DNA from: Streptacidiphilus albus JL83
GTDB taxonomy: Bacteria; Actinomycetota; Actinomycetes; Streptomycetales; Streptomycetaceae
Assembly: GCF_000744705.1 (NCBI RefSeq)
Contig: NZ_JQML01000001.1
Span: 6,210,017-6,274,016, forward strand
DNA length: 64,000 bases
Direction of reading: 5' to 3'
The notes under the pieces were generated by a model, which was given only the letters and a program-made list of their open reading frames with translations, did no database searches and was not told the origin of the DNA. The position numbers and the translations under genes were made by a program. Positions 35,247-43,400 of the stretch are shown piece by piece (position 1 is the first letter of the stretch; every line of letters starts with the position of its first letter).

Positions 35247-35450
35247 TCAGTTGGGACCGGAGATGGTGATGTGGGTCGAAGCCCACCAAAGCAGAAACAA
35301 TCCGGTCGATATGGACACGGCCACTGCCAGGGTGTCGACGCCCTTGGCGTCGCCGTCGTCGCTCTTGTGCGGGGCGAAGAGCCACACGATCAGGACGCCC
35401 GGCAGGGCACTGAGCACTAGGAACACGACGACGCCGAGAATGAAATCCAT
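35247..35450 (-). CDS. Small membrane protein
   Basis: 67 residues, two hydrophobic segments (about 2-24 and 43-62) around a charged loop. ATG 35450 has GGGGGATC upstream. Function unknown. Confidence 0.6.
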   Translation of the reverse strand: MDFILGVVVFLVLSALPGVLIVWLFAPHKSDDGDAKGVDTLAVAVSISTGLFLLWWASTHITISGPN

Positions 35451-35552
35451 TGATCCCCCGTGAGCAAGTCCGCACACTGTAGCGCCCGTTCGCGCCCGAG
35501 GGGCGGGCCGCCCTGGTGTTGCCGAGGTCGGCGAGGACGTCGGGGGAGTGCC

Positions 35553-35852
35553 TCAGCCGAAGACGGCGGTGGCCAGCCGGTAGAGCAGGCCGGCGGCAAC
35601 GAAGACCCCGACGAACTGGAAGAGGGCGCGGCCGATGATCCGGTCGTGCCGGTCCAGCCACGCCCGCACGTAGCCGTCCACCGGTCGGGGTGGCACATGG
35701 GGGCCGCTGATCTTGTCGTCCTCGGGCCAGCGGCCGTGATGGGCCCGCTCGGCGTGGTCGGTCCGCTCAGCCTCCGCCGCCCGCTCGCTCGGATGGCCGG
35801 TGATGGTCCGGCAGACACCGCACCTGTACGTGTACCGCATGCTGTCGAGCAT
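35553..35852 (-). CDS. Small protein, N-terminal zinc pair, C-terminal membrane segment
   Basis: 99 residues. CGVC at about 11-14 with histidines close by (HAERAHHGRW), and a C-terminal hydrophobic segment (FQFVGVFVAAGLLYRLA). ATG 35852 is favoured by a GGGGG site. Confidence 0.6.
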   Translation of the reverse strand: MLDSMRYTYRCGVCRTITGHPSERAAEAERTDHAERAHHGRWPEDDKISGPHVPPRPVDGYVRAWLDRHDRIIGRALFQFVGVFVAAGLLYRLATAVFG

Positions 35853-35915
35853 GGCAGAGCCCCCGTCCGGCCGGGGGCCGATTTGGGGGCTCTGCGGGGT
35901 GGGGTCGTCGGCGGG

Positions 35916-36782
35916 TCAGGCGACATGGTCGCGCGGGACGACGATGGTGTGGGCCGGGTTGGCGGGGTCGGCCTGGAGGACGAACCCCTCTCGGATATTC
36001 GACTCGGCCGTGTTGTTGGCGTTGGCGTTGGCAGCCTGAGCAGGGCCAACGTTGGCAACAACGGGGGGGACGGGGGCGGTGTCGGTGGGGGAGGGGAGCG
36101 GGGGCACGTCCTGGTGGTGGACGCCGGGCCCGTTGCCGTCCGGTGTGCGCACCCCCGGGCGGGTGGGGACGGCGGCCTCTGCGAGGAGGGCGCGGACCGC
36201 CTTGGTGGAGGGCTCCCAGCCGGGGTAGAGCGCGGCCAGATCGGAGGCCAACCGGGTGAGCAGGACGGAGGTCCCGGGGGCGGTCAGACAGGCTGCCAGC
36301 GCGTGCGTCTCGGCGGCCGTCGGGACGGTCGGATCGGGCTCTTTCCCGTCCTGGTCGTCGCCGTCGGCTTCACCCTCGGCCGCGTCGGCCGGCTTGGTCG
36401 TGGTCTTGGCGGGGTGGTCCTTCTGGCCTGCGATCATGGCGACGATCATCCACAGGGTGACTCCCCCGGCGATCAGCGCGACGGCGTGGCGGTGGACGGC
36501 GGGGATCCCGAACAGGACCACGGTGCCGACCACGACGCACCCGGCCGCGACCAGCACCGGATGGGTCGGCCGCTCCCCCTTGAGGTCTTCCAGGGCCTTG
36601 GCGCGCTGCTGCGGGTCCTTGATCTCCCGGGCCTTGGCCCGGCGTTCGTGCCAGGTGGCCAGCGTCTCGGCGTGATCGGCCTTGGCGGTGGCGTGGCGGT
36701 TCCTCAGCGGGCTGAGCAGGACCCGGTTGCCCCGGGCCAGAGCGTCGATGGAGACGCCTTCGAGGTAGCGGGTGATGGTCAT
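35916..36782 (-). CDS. Membrane protein of the Spd-like cluster
   Basis: 288 residues. Basic N-terminal region, two hydrophobic segments (about 75-95 and 98-118), then an acidic linker and a C-terminal region with a helical segment (PSTKAVRALLAEAAVPTR) and Asn/Ala repeat. Its ATG overlaps the stop of the upstream gene (TGATG). Likely part of a transfer or spread membrane complex, by position only. Confidence 0.65.
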   Translation of the reverse strand: MTITRYLEGVSIDALARGNRVLLSPLRNRHATAKADHAETLATWHERRAKAREIKDPQQRAKALEDLKGERPTHPVLVAAGCVVVGTVVLFGIPAVHRHAVALIAGGVTLWMIVAMIAGQKDHPAKTTTKPADAAEGEADGDDQDGKEPDPTVPTAAETHALAACLTAPGTSVLLTRLASDLAALYPGWEPSTKAVRALLAEAAVPTRPGVRTPDGNGPGVHHQDVPPLPSPTDTAPVPPVVANVGPAQAANANANNTAESNIREGFVLQADPANPAHTIVVPRDHVA

Positions 36783-37192
36783 CAGGCGCCCACCAGCCCG
36801 TGGAGGAAGCTGCCGCCGATGGTGAAGGGCATGGCGAGGATGCTGCCCGAGGCCAGGCAGGCGGCGGGGAGGGTCGCGCCGACGATCACGTCCTTCCACA
36901 CCCGGGGCTTGGTGCCGAACAGGATCATCATCAGGATCACGGCGGTCGCCCCGGCACCGGCGTTGAACTGGTGGTTCATCGCGGCGGTGAGGGAGTCACC
37001 GACCTTGCTCGGTGCGGTGAAGGCTTGGCCGGCGGACTGGGCGAACAGGCCGAAGGCCAGCATCCACCACGCCGTGTGGTGGTCCTCGTGGTGCTTGGCG
37101 AGGGTGCCTTTGCCGCGGTGGCCGACGAGCAGCCACACCATGATGGCCAGGCACACGCCGGTGGCGGTGAACTGTCCGAGCAGCGACGACAT
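36782..37192 (-). CDS. Four-segment membrane protein
   Basis: 136 residues, hydrophobic segments at about 7-23, 39-58, 79-95 and 104-125. A polar loop (GKGTLAKHHEDHHTAWW) is histidine-rich. ATG 37192. No family recognised; the position between two membrane genes of the Spd-like cluster suggests the same complex. Confidence 0.65.
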   Translation of the reverse strand: MSSLLGQFTATGVCLAIMVWLLVGHRGKGTLAKHHEDHHTAWWMLAFGLFAQSAGQAFTAPSKVGDSLTAAMNHQFNAGAGATAVILMMILFGTKPRVWKDVIVGATLPAACLASGSILAMPFTIGGSFLHGLVGA

Positions 37193-37210
37193 CAGGGACT
37201 CCTTGGGTGG

Positions 37211-37927
37211 TCAGTGGTGGTGGAAGAGCTGGCCGCTGAGGGCGAGCAACTGGTTGAGGCCGAGCAGGGAGGCGAGGACCGAGGCCACGGGGATGCGGAC
37301 GACGATCAGCAGGACGAGCGGGAACACGCCGCGCACCTGCGAGACCCGGATGCGGCCCCACCGGCGCATGTACAGGTCGAACCACCAGCAGGCCCCGAGG
37401 GCGGCAACGCCCACGTCCAGCGGCAGGCCGGTGGCGTCCTGGACCAGGCCGACCGCGTAGCCGGCCGAGGCGGACAGCCCGGTCAGCACCACCCAGCGGC
37501 GGAAGCGCCGCGCCCGTTCGCTGTGGTGCACCCGCAGCAGCGCTGTGGTCCGGCGCTCGTGCTGGCGGCGCTCTTCGCGGTGCCGCTGCCTGCGCTGGGC
37601 GGGTGTCTCGCCGGCGTCGGCCAGCCGCGCCTCACGCTCACGGTGCCGGCGCTTCTCGCGTTCCTCCGACGTCTCGGACAGCACGCCGGTCAGTTGGTCG
37701 GCGAGCGCCCGCAGGTCGAACGGCAGCCCGGCACTGTCGGCCTGGTCCTCGTCGGCCGCCTCGGGCTCGGGCTCGGCCTGGTCGACGGGCTCGGCCTTGG
37801 CGAGATCGACCGGGACGCTGTCCTCGGCCGGAGCGGCGGCAGCATGGGTGTCGGGGTTGGACTCGGCATACAGCCGCTCGAACCAGGTGTCCGGGTCGAC
37901 GTACCGGGTGCCGTCGGTGTCGGTCAC
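37211..37927 (-). CDS. Arg/Glu-rich coiled protein with membrane C-terminus
   Basis: 238 residues. Acidic N-terminal half (repeats of AEP/EPE), basic coiled middle (EEREKRRHREREARL, RRQRHREERRQHERR), then hydrophobic segments (about 150-170 and 208-230). GTG 37927 overlaps the upstream stop (GTGA). Confidence 0.65.
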   Translation of the reverse strand: MTDTDGTRYVDPDTWFERLYAESNPDTHAAAAPAEDSVPVDLAKAEPVDQAEPEPEAADEDQADSAGLPFDLRALADQLTGVLSETSEEREKRRHREREARLADAGETPAQRRQRHREERRQHERRTTALLRVHHSERARRFRRWVVLTGLSASAGYAVGLVQDATGLPLDVGVAALGACWWFDLYMRRWGRIRVSQVRGVFPLVLLIVVRIPVASVLASLLGLNQLLALSGQLFHHH

Positions 37928-38127
37928 AGCGGACCACCGACACCGAGGAGACGGAACAGGTTGGCACGGGCGGCCAGTTCGTCAGCCCCGGGCGTGTGCG
38001 GCTGATCGATGGGAGCAGAGAACGTGACACGTTCATTGCTGCCAGGCCCAGGGATCGGCAGGCGGGTGAGGGTGTCCGGCTCGGTCCAGCGGCGGCGACG
38101 TAGACGGTTCCATATGCGGGTGATCAC
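37924..38127 (-). CDS. Small basic protein
   Basis: 67 residues, arginine-rich start (MITRIWNRLRRRRW). GTG 38127 overlaps the stop of the DUF2637 gene and its own stop overlaps the following gene: a tight translational chain. Confidence 0.55.
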   Translation of the reverse strand: MITRIWNRLRRRRWTEPDTLTRLPIPGPGSNERVTFSAPIDQPHTPGADELAARANLFRLLGVGGPL

Positions 38128-39194
38128 GGTGCAACCTCCGGTACTGGCTCGGGGAACTCTGCGATGGACTTACGCAGCGTCGGCACCGAGATCCCCGACG
38201 CCTTGGCGTGCTCGTTGAAGGTCGGCCGATCCGTCTGCAGCTGCGCGACCCACCAGCTGGCGGCGGCCTGCCTGCGTGCCTCGCGCAGCCGCTCCAGCCG
38301 GGCGCGAGTGGCGACTTCGAGCGCGCTCAACTCCGGCTCGGCCTCGGCGCTTGCGGGAAACTTTCCCGGAAGCGTGACGTCCGGCAGCGGCTCGACGATG
38401 TCCGTTTCGCCCGGTTCGACAAGATCAGTGCTTTCCGACGGCACCACGGGTTCCACCGGCTCCAGCTCGGCTGTGTCGCCGTCGATCTTTTCCACCGCAT
38501 GGAGCAGCAGTGCGGCGCGGCCTTCCGGAAAGTTTCCGGAAGGCTCAGAGGGCAGCGGCACCCCGTAGCGGGCCAGCTTCAGCGGCAGCAGCAGCTCCAC
38601 CGGCGCCTGCCTGCGCCAGCGGCGCCCGTACTGGGCGCGCAGCCGAGTCCGGTACACCAGCCGGTTCTGCTCCAGCTGCACGACCTCGTCATAGGAGCGC
38701 ATCTCCCACAGCTTCATCCGCCGCCACAGCCGAAACGTCGGCACCGGCGCCAGGACCCAGCGGACCAGCCGGACCGACTCCATGTGCCGGTCGACGCTGA
38801 TGTCCGCCAGCCGGCCCACCGCGTGCCGCGCGGCCTCGACGACGACGACGAACAGGATCGGGATGATCGCGTGCATCGCCACGGCGAGCGCGTCCGGCCA
38901 CGCCGAGGCTGCGTTGAACACGATCGTCCCGGCGGTCAGCAGCCACGCCGTGTGCCGCAGCAGCGGGAACGGGATCCGCAGCCATGTGAGTACGAGGTCG
39001 AGGGCGAGGAGTACGGCGATGCCGACGTCCACGCCGACCGGGAAGACGTACGAGAAGCCGCCGAAGCCCTTCCGGGCGGCGAGGCCCTGCACGGCCGCGT
39101 AGGAGCCGGTGAAGCCGATCAGGGCGATCAGCAGGGCGCCGGCGGCGACACACCAGACAGCGGCGCGCTGGGCGCGGGTGAGGGTCACCACCAT
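38124..39194 (-). CDS. DUF2637 membrane protein, SpdB-like
   Basis: 356 residues. Four hydrophobic segments in residues about 12-140, starting AVWCVAAGALLIALIGFTGSY with YVFPVGVDVGIAVLLALDLVL, the DUF2637 signature. A soluble C-terminal half ends with a helical segment containing LRKSIAEFPEP. DUF2637/SpdB proteins support intramycelial plasmid spread in Streptomyces, normally with a TraB translocase, which I do not find in this element. Confidence 0.8.
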   Translation of the reverse strand: MVVTLTRAQRAAVWCVAAGALLIALIGFTGSYAAVQGLAARKGFGGFSYVFPVGVDVGIAVLLALDLVLTWLRIPFPLLRHTAWLLTAGTIVFNAASAWPDALAVAMHAIIPILFVVVVEAARHAVGRLADISVDRHMESVRLVRWVLAPVPTFRLWRRMKLWEMRSYDEVVQLEQNRLVYRTRLRAQYGRRWRRQAPVELLLPLKLARYGVPLPSEPSGNFPEGRAALLLHAVEKIDGDTAELEPVEPVVPSESTDLVEPGETDIVEPLPDVTLPGKFPASAEAEPELSALEVATRARLERLREARRQAAASWWVAQLQTDRPTFNEHAKASGISVPTLRKSIAEFPEPVPEVAP

Positions 39195-39412
39195 CCCCGC
39201 CCTCGCTTGCCGGTGCGCTCCGCCGTGCGGTTCGCGTCGATCTCGGCGTTCACCTGGCGGTCGATCTTGGTGGCGGCCTTGCGGTGGTGTGCGGCGCGCT
39301 TGCCTCGCGCCTCGGTGTCCTTGCGGGCCGCCCGGTCGGTGGCGGACTCCCGGCCGGCGTAGGTGCCGGTGGACATGTCCTCGGTGTTGCCGAACAGGCC
39401 GAAGAACGACAT
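39185..39412 (-). CDS. Small basic protein
   Basis: 75 residues, Arg/Lys-rich helical (RESATDRAARKDTEARGKRAA). It overlaps the DUF2637 gene by 10 bp and starts 1 bp after the previous stop. Confidence 0.6.
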   Translation of the reverse strand: MSFFGLFGNTEDMSTGTYAGRESATDRAARKDTEARGKRAAHHRKAATKIDRQVNAEIDANRTAERTGKRGRGWW

Positions 39413-39413
39413 C

Positions 39414-39677
39414 TCAGGCACCGCCGTTCTCGGCGCGGCCCTGGGCGAGACGGTGGGCGAAGGTGCCGGGCGTCGTCTCCGCCGAGCAGGGGCAGTTGCT
39501 GACGGCGGGCTTCTCCGCGAGGGTGCTGTGTCCGGCACAGCCGAGCGGGCTCTTGCCGCCGGTCTCGCACAGGCGGGCGGTGCAGCAGCCGCAGTTGGGG
39601 CAGTCGCCGGGAACGGGGCGCACCCAGGCGTGTTCGTCGCCTGCCTCGGCGTACCAGTCGCGCGGGTCGATGGACAT
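39414..39677 (-). CDS. Cys-rich mini-protein
   Basis: 87 residues with eight cysteines (CPNCGCC, CETGGK, CAGHS, CPC), suited to two zinc sites. ATG 39677 has GGAGA 5 bp upstream. Function unknown. Confidence 0.6.
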   Translation of the reverse strand: MSIDPRDWYAEAGDEHAWVRPVPGDCPNCGCCTARLCETGGKSPLGCAGHSTLAEKPAVSNCPCSAETTPGTFAHRLAQGRAENGGA

Positions 39678-39795
39678 CGGGGTCTCCTGGTTGGAGGGCC
39701 CGGGGTGGTGCGGCCGGTGGCCACGGCGAACCTTGGACAATGTGCAAGGTTCCGCTGGCCTTCCGTCCGCACCATCCGGGCGGGTGAGGGGTGGG

Positions 39796-39951
39796 TCAGA
39801 ACTGGGCGGTGGCGGTGAGCAGCCACATGCCGGGCCGCTCCAGGTCGGGCTCGGGCGGGTCGGCCTGGACGTCGGTGAAGGCGCGGCGCAGGCGGTGCTC
39901 GGCAAGCTGCAGCTCCGCCGGATCGGCGGCGGTGATGCGGATCTCGATCAC
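39796..39951 (-). CDS. Small hypothetical protein
   Basis: 51 residues, predicted mixed alpha/beta with an AEHRLRRAF helix. GTG 39951 overlaps the upstream stop. No family recognised. Confidence 0.5.
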   Translation of the reverse strand: MIEIRITAADPAELQLAEHRLRRAFTDVQADPPEPDLERPGMWLLTATAQF

Positions 39952-40388
39952 AGGTCGCCGTCCAGGGGTGCGAGCGGCGGCAGGTGCGGCGGGATACCGG
40001 CCGGCCGGTACTCCTCGGCGGTCACGGCCCGCAACTCCTCGACCTCGACGGCGAACCGGCGCAGGAACACGGCGTGCGCCTCCAGGCCGTCCGCGAGGCC
40101 GCGCAGCTGGTCGGGCTCCATGCGCTCGTAGCCGCCGCCCGTGTCGACCGACGCGTAGGGCAGGCAGTCGCGGGAGCCGAGCGGGGCCTGCGTGATGCCC
40201 GCGGCGAGGATCTCGTCCCGGCCGGCAGCGGTCTCCACGGTCACGCCGGTCTCGGGGCCGTCGTGGTGGAAGTCGACGGGGTGCTGCGCGACCTGGGCGT
40301 CGGTGTGGCCGATGCACCAGGGCGGGCAGGGCATTGTCATCGTGCCGCCGCGCCATACCGCGACGGTCACCGTGCGCGGGGCGGTCAC
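39948..40388 (-). CDS. DUF6907-like protein
   Basis: 146 residues. A CPPWCIGHT signature (about 21-29) followed by HPVDFHHDGPE and a C-terminal helical region (LRGLADGLEAHAVFLRRFA). It shares the CPxWC pattern with the protein at 33370. GTG 40388 overlaps the upstream stop. Confidence 0.65.
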   Translation of the reverse strand: MTAPRTVTVAVWRGGTMTMPCPPWCIGHTDAQVAQHPVDFHHDGPETGVTVETAAGRDEILAAGITQAPLGSRDCLPYASVDTGGGYERMEPDQLRGLADGLEAHAVFLRRFAVEVEELRAVTAEEYRPAGIPPHLPPLAPLDGDL

Positions 40389-40645
40389 GACTCCTCCCCG
40401 GCGGTCCAGGCGAACGGCGGGAGCTTCTGGGCGGCCTTGAACACACGGATCGCCGCGCCGTCGGTGACGGAGTTGGAGTAGACGCGTCCGCCGGTCAGTG
40501 AGGCGAGCAGCCGGGCCGCGTGGTGCTCGCAGCCCGTCGCGCTGCCGCCGAGGCCGTCGAGGACCGTGACCGCGTGGAGCGGCCCGACGCAGGCCGTCGT
40601 GTCCTCCGGGTGCGCTGCCCGGCAGCGGTCGGGGATCGTCGTCAT
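40385..40645 (-). CDS. Small hypothetical protein with Cys/His
   Basis: 86 residues with three cysteines and an HH pair (CEHHAARLLASL). Unknown function. ATG 40645 lies within the overlap chain. Confidence 0.55.
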   Translation of the reverse strand: MTTIPDRCRAAHPEDTTACVGPLHAVTVLDGLGGSATGCEHHAARLLASLTGGRVYSNSVTDGAAIRVFKAAQKLPPFAWTAGEES

Positions 40646-40839
40646 GACCGCTCACCGGCCTTTCCGGCGATGGCACGCAGGATCAGGTGGCCGAGCAGGG
40701 TGAAGCCCTCGCGGTCGTCGCGGACGTACGTCGTCGTCAGGTCGGCGTACATGGCCTCGGCCGACGGGTAGCGCCTCGGCCGCAGCGCGGCGATCGCAGC
40801 CGTCTCGGTCGGGCGGGGGATCGGGAAGCGGGCACCCAT
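40642..40839 (-). CDS. Small hypothetical protein
   Basis: 65 residues with a repeated alanine-rich helical character. No family. It overlaps its neighbours by 1-4 bp. Confidence 0.5.
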   Translation of the reverse strand: MGARFPIPRPTETAAIAALRPRRYPSAEAMYADLTTTYVRDDREGFTLLGHLILRAIAGKAGERS

Positions 40840-41207
40840 CAGGACCGCCTCCAAGGCATCTGCGACATGTCGAGGTCGGTCTGCCACAGCGTCGCGCCGT
40901 CGCTCGACAGCCCGGACGGGGTCGCGTGCCGCTGGTGCAGGAGGCCGAGCAGCCGGGCGGTGTGCTCCCACTCCTCGGCGGGGACGGTGGCGTGCACGAC
41001 GACCAGGACGACGGGGTCGTCCTCGGCGCTGCACGCGTACCCGGCGCAGTTCGGGTCGAGGTTCACGCCGAGCCGTACGTCGTAGCAGTGCTCGCGGCCG
41101 ACCTCGGACTCGATGTGGACGAGCGTTGCCTCGGTGCCCCGGTAGAGGGGTGCGATGATCTGCCGGCCGAAGCGGGGGCGCTTGAGGGTCGTTGTCATCG
41201 CGGTCAC
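40839..41207 (-). CDS. Hypothetical protein
   Basis: 122 residues from GTG 41207, which overlaps the upstream stop (GTGA), or 119 from ATG 41198. Contains CYDVRLGV and CAGYACSAED with a C-terminal coil. Unknown function. Confidence 0.55.
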   Translation of the reverse strand: MTAMTTTLKRPRFGRQIIAPLYRGTEATLVHIESEVGREHCYDVRLGVNLDPNCAGYACSAEDDPVVLVVVHATVPAEEWEHTARLLGLLHQRHATPSGLSSDGATLWQTDLDMSQMPWRRS

Positions 41208-41428
41208 CGCCCGGCGAACGTGTAGGCGCGGTGCTCGGTGCGGTCGTCGCCCGGGTCGATCGCGTGGCAGTCCACGCACACCGGGTCGCCGTCGCCGTCC
41301 TCGGACAGGTCCGACTCGGGCCACGTGCGGTCGCAGCGGACGCACATGCCCTCGGCGATGGTGACGGCCGTCAACAGGGCGGTGCACCCGTCCGGGTGGT
41401 CGTAGCCGTTTACGAGGGTGAGGGTCAT
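41204..41428 (-). CDS. Small zinc-ribbon protein
   Basis: 74 residues with CVRC (about 29-32) and CVDC (about 51-54), a four-Cys zinc ribbon. Part of the chain of overlapping leftward genes. Confidence 0.6.
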   Translation of the reverse strand: MTLTLVNGYDHPDGCTALLTAVTIAEGMCVRCDRTWPESDLSEDGDGDPVCVDCHAIDPGDDRTEHRAYTFAGR

Positions 41429-41913
41429 CGGGCCACCAGCTCACTGAGCTCGGCCTCGACGGGGGCGGCGGTGACGGTGGCCTTGCGGACCTTGAGGCTG
41501 GGCGCGTTGGCCTTCATGGGGACGGGGCCGAGGTTGTGGGCCTTGAAGATCGCCCGGATCTTGTCGAGGTCCGCGGTCTCGCGGCCGGACGTCTCGCGGG
41601 TGACGTCCCAGGTGCCGTAGCGGCCGACGGGGAGCCTGTTGAGGATCTTCTTCGCTGCGCGCTTCGCGCGGTCGGCGGTGCGGGCCTGGTCGGCGGCGCG
41701 GAAGTAGGCGGAGGCCGCGGTCATGATGTCGTCGAGCGGCGGCATGTCGTCGGGGGTGTACAGCTCGGCGTCGTCCTCGGCGGGGGCCTGCGTGGCCTGC
41801 TGCGCGGTGGTGGCGCGGTGCTCGGCGATGCGGGCGCCGAAGCTCGCGGCGGCCTGCCCAACGAGGGCGCGGGCGATCCTGGCGGCGGTGCGACGGGTCG
41901 TGAGAAGGTGCAT
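41425..41913 (-). CDS. First gene of the leftward arm, hypothetical
   Basis: 162 residues. Basic N-terminus, acidic linker (AEDDAELYTPDDMPPLDD), helical centre and a C-terminal beta-rich part. ATG 41913 follows AAGGAG at 8 bp, the best ribosome binding site of the arm, as expected for its first gene. The 106 bp between it and attR contains an imperfect hairpin (GGCCCC...GGGGCC) and must hold the arm's promoter. Confidence 0.6.
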   Translation of the reverse strand: MHLLTTRRTAARIARALVGQAAASFGARIAEHRATTAQQATQAPAEDDAELYTPDDMPPLDDIMTAASAYFRAADQARTADRAKRAAKKILNRLPVGRYGTWDVTRETSGRETADLDKIRAIFKAHNLGPVPMKANAPSLKVRKATVTAAPVEAELSELVAR

Positions 41914-42019
41914 GGAGCCAACTCCTTGTTGCTTCAAGGTGGTGGTCAGGCCCCTCCGGAGACTGGAATCTCCCGGTGGGGCCGTCTGTCTTCTAAAACT
42001 GTCTCAGCAGAGCATTGGT

Positions 42020-42023
42020 CCTG
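42020..42023. other. attR core
   Basis: Right attachment site; CCTG shared with 13095-13098. Chromosomal yifB resumes with GCCATCGCCTGC. Confidence 0.85.
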
Positions 42024-43400
42024 GCCATCGCCTGCTCGGTGCTGGCCGCCGCCGAGCGGATCGACCCGGCCGCCATCGCCGGGCTGCTGCTGGTCGGCGA
42101 GCTGGGCCTCGACGGCCGGGTCCGCCCGGTCCGGGGCGTGCTGCCGGCCGTCCTCGCCGCCGCCGACGCCGGATACGGCCGGGTCGTCGTGCCGGCGCAG
42201 ACCGCGGCCGAGGCCGCGCTGGTGCCCGGGATGGCGGTGCACGGCGTCCGCACCCTGCGCCAGTTGATCGCGCTGCTCTGCCACGAGGACCCGCCCGAGG
42301 ACAGTTTCGGACCCGGCGCCCAGGAGGTGGCCGGACTGCCCGACAACGCCCTGGCCGGGCTCTCGCTGCCCGGACTGGGCGTCCGCAGCCGGGCCGCCGA
42401 CGCTCCGGACCACCGCGACCTCGCCGACGTCGCCGGGCAGTTCGAGGCCCGCCGCGCCCTGGAGATCGCCGCCGCCGGCGGGCACCACCTGTACCTCAAG
42501 GGCCCGCCCGGTGCGGGCAAGACCATGCTGGCCGAACGGCTGCCCGGGATCCTGCCGCCGCTCACCCCGCAGGAGGCCCTGGAGGTGACGGCCGTCCACT
42601 CGGTCGCCGGACTGCTCCCGCCCGGCCGACCGCTGCTCACCGGCGCGCCCTACTGCGCACCGCACCACTCCACCACCATGCCGGCGATCATCGGCGGCGG
42701 CAGCGGACTGCCGCGCCCCGGCGCGGTCTCGCTGGCCCACCGGGGCGCGCTCTTCCTGGACGAGGCCCCGGAGTTCCCGGTCCGGGTGCTGGACGCACTG
42801 CGGCAGCCGCTGGAGTCCGGCGAGGTGGTCATCGCCAGGGCCGCCGGCTCGCTGCGGCTCCCGGCCCGGTTCCTGCTGGTGCTGGCGGCCAACCCGTGCC
42901 CCTGCGGGCGCTGGTCGCGCCGGGGCGAGGGCTGCGACTGCACGCCGGCGATGGTCTCGCGCTACCAGGGGCGGCTCTCCGGGCCGCTGCTCGACCGGGT
43001 CGACCTCCGGGTCGAGGTCGACGCCGTGACCAGGGTCGAACTGATGGAACGCGACGCCACGGCGGAGAGCACCGCGACCGTGGCCGCCCGGGTGGTCGCC
43101 GCCCGGGAGCGGGCCGCCGCCCGGCTGCGGGACACGCCCTGGCGCACCAACGGCGAGGTTCCCGGGCACGAGCTGCGCACCCGCTGGCGGCTGGCCGACG
43201 GGGCGCTGCGGGACGCCGAACGCGACCTGGAACGCGGGCTGCTGACCGCCCGGGGGCTGGACCGGGTGCTGCGGGTCGCCTGGACCGCCGCGGACCTCGC
43301 CGAGCTCGACCGACCCGACCGCGAGCAGGTGCGGACCGCGCTCGGCCTGCGCACCGGCGTCCGCTACGGGCTGCCCCGGGACGGGGGACCGCTGTGCTGA
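42024..43400 (+). pseudogene. yifB: yifB (comM) 3' fragment with the ATPase core
   Basis: 458 codons that continue from codon 83 of the 5' piece at 12850-13098 and carry most of YifB. Walker A GPPGAGKTMLAERL, Walker B GALFLDEAPEF, NPCPCGRWSR and the C-terminal Mg-chelatase-like domain are all intact, so excision would restore a 541-residue protein. As it stands it has no native start; an in-frame TTG lies at 42015 but has no strong ribosome binding site. Overlaps dprA by 7 bp. Confidence 0.92.

Larger units (their letters stand above)
13096..42020. mobile_element. 28.9-kb integrative element inserted in yifB
   Basis: Bounded by the two halves of yifB. The left junction reads GACCTG-TCAATAG and the right one TTGGTCCTG-GCCATCG, sharing only CCTG. 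Joining the chromosomal sides restores GACCTGGCCATCGCC, encoding DLAIA in frame. Such a short shared core is typical of large serine integrases; tyrosine integrases usually leave 20-60 bp repeats. Content: integrase at the left end, regulators, primase and helicase, coiled-coil and small proteins, a resolvase, and a leftward arm of SpdB-like and Cys-rich genes. The reconstructed attP centre reads ATTGGTCCTGTCAAT with ATTG/CAAT half-symmetry. The boundary can shift by up to 3 bp. Confidence 0.95.

Noticed and set aside
35460..37460. Long rightward frame opposite the membrane genes
   Set aside because: Composition is Gly/Arg-rich as expected for an antisense shadow; the leftward genes have ribosome binding sites and coupled starts.
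13095..42023. tRNA gene as attachment site
   Set aside because: No tRNA at either end; both ends lie in yifB.
41723..43393. Rightward frame joining the element's right arm to dprA
   Set aside because: Antisense to the leftward genes and out of frame in yifB; dprA begins at 43394.
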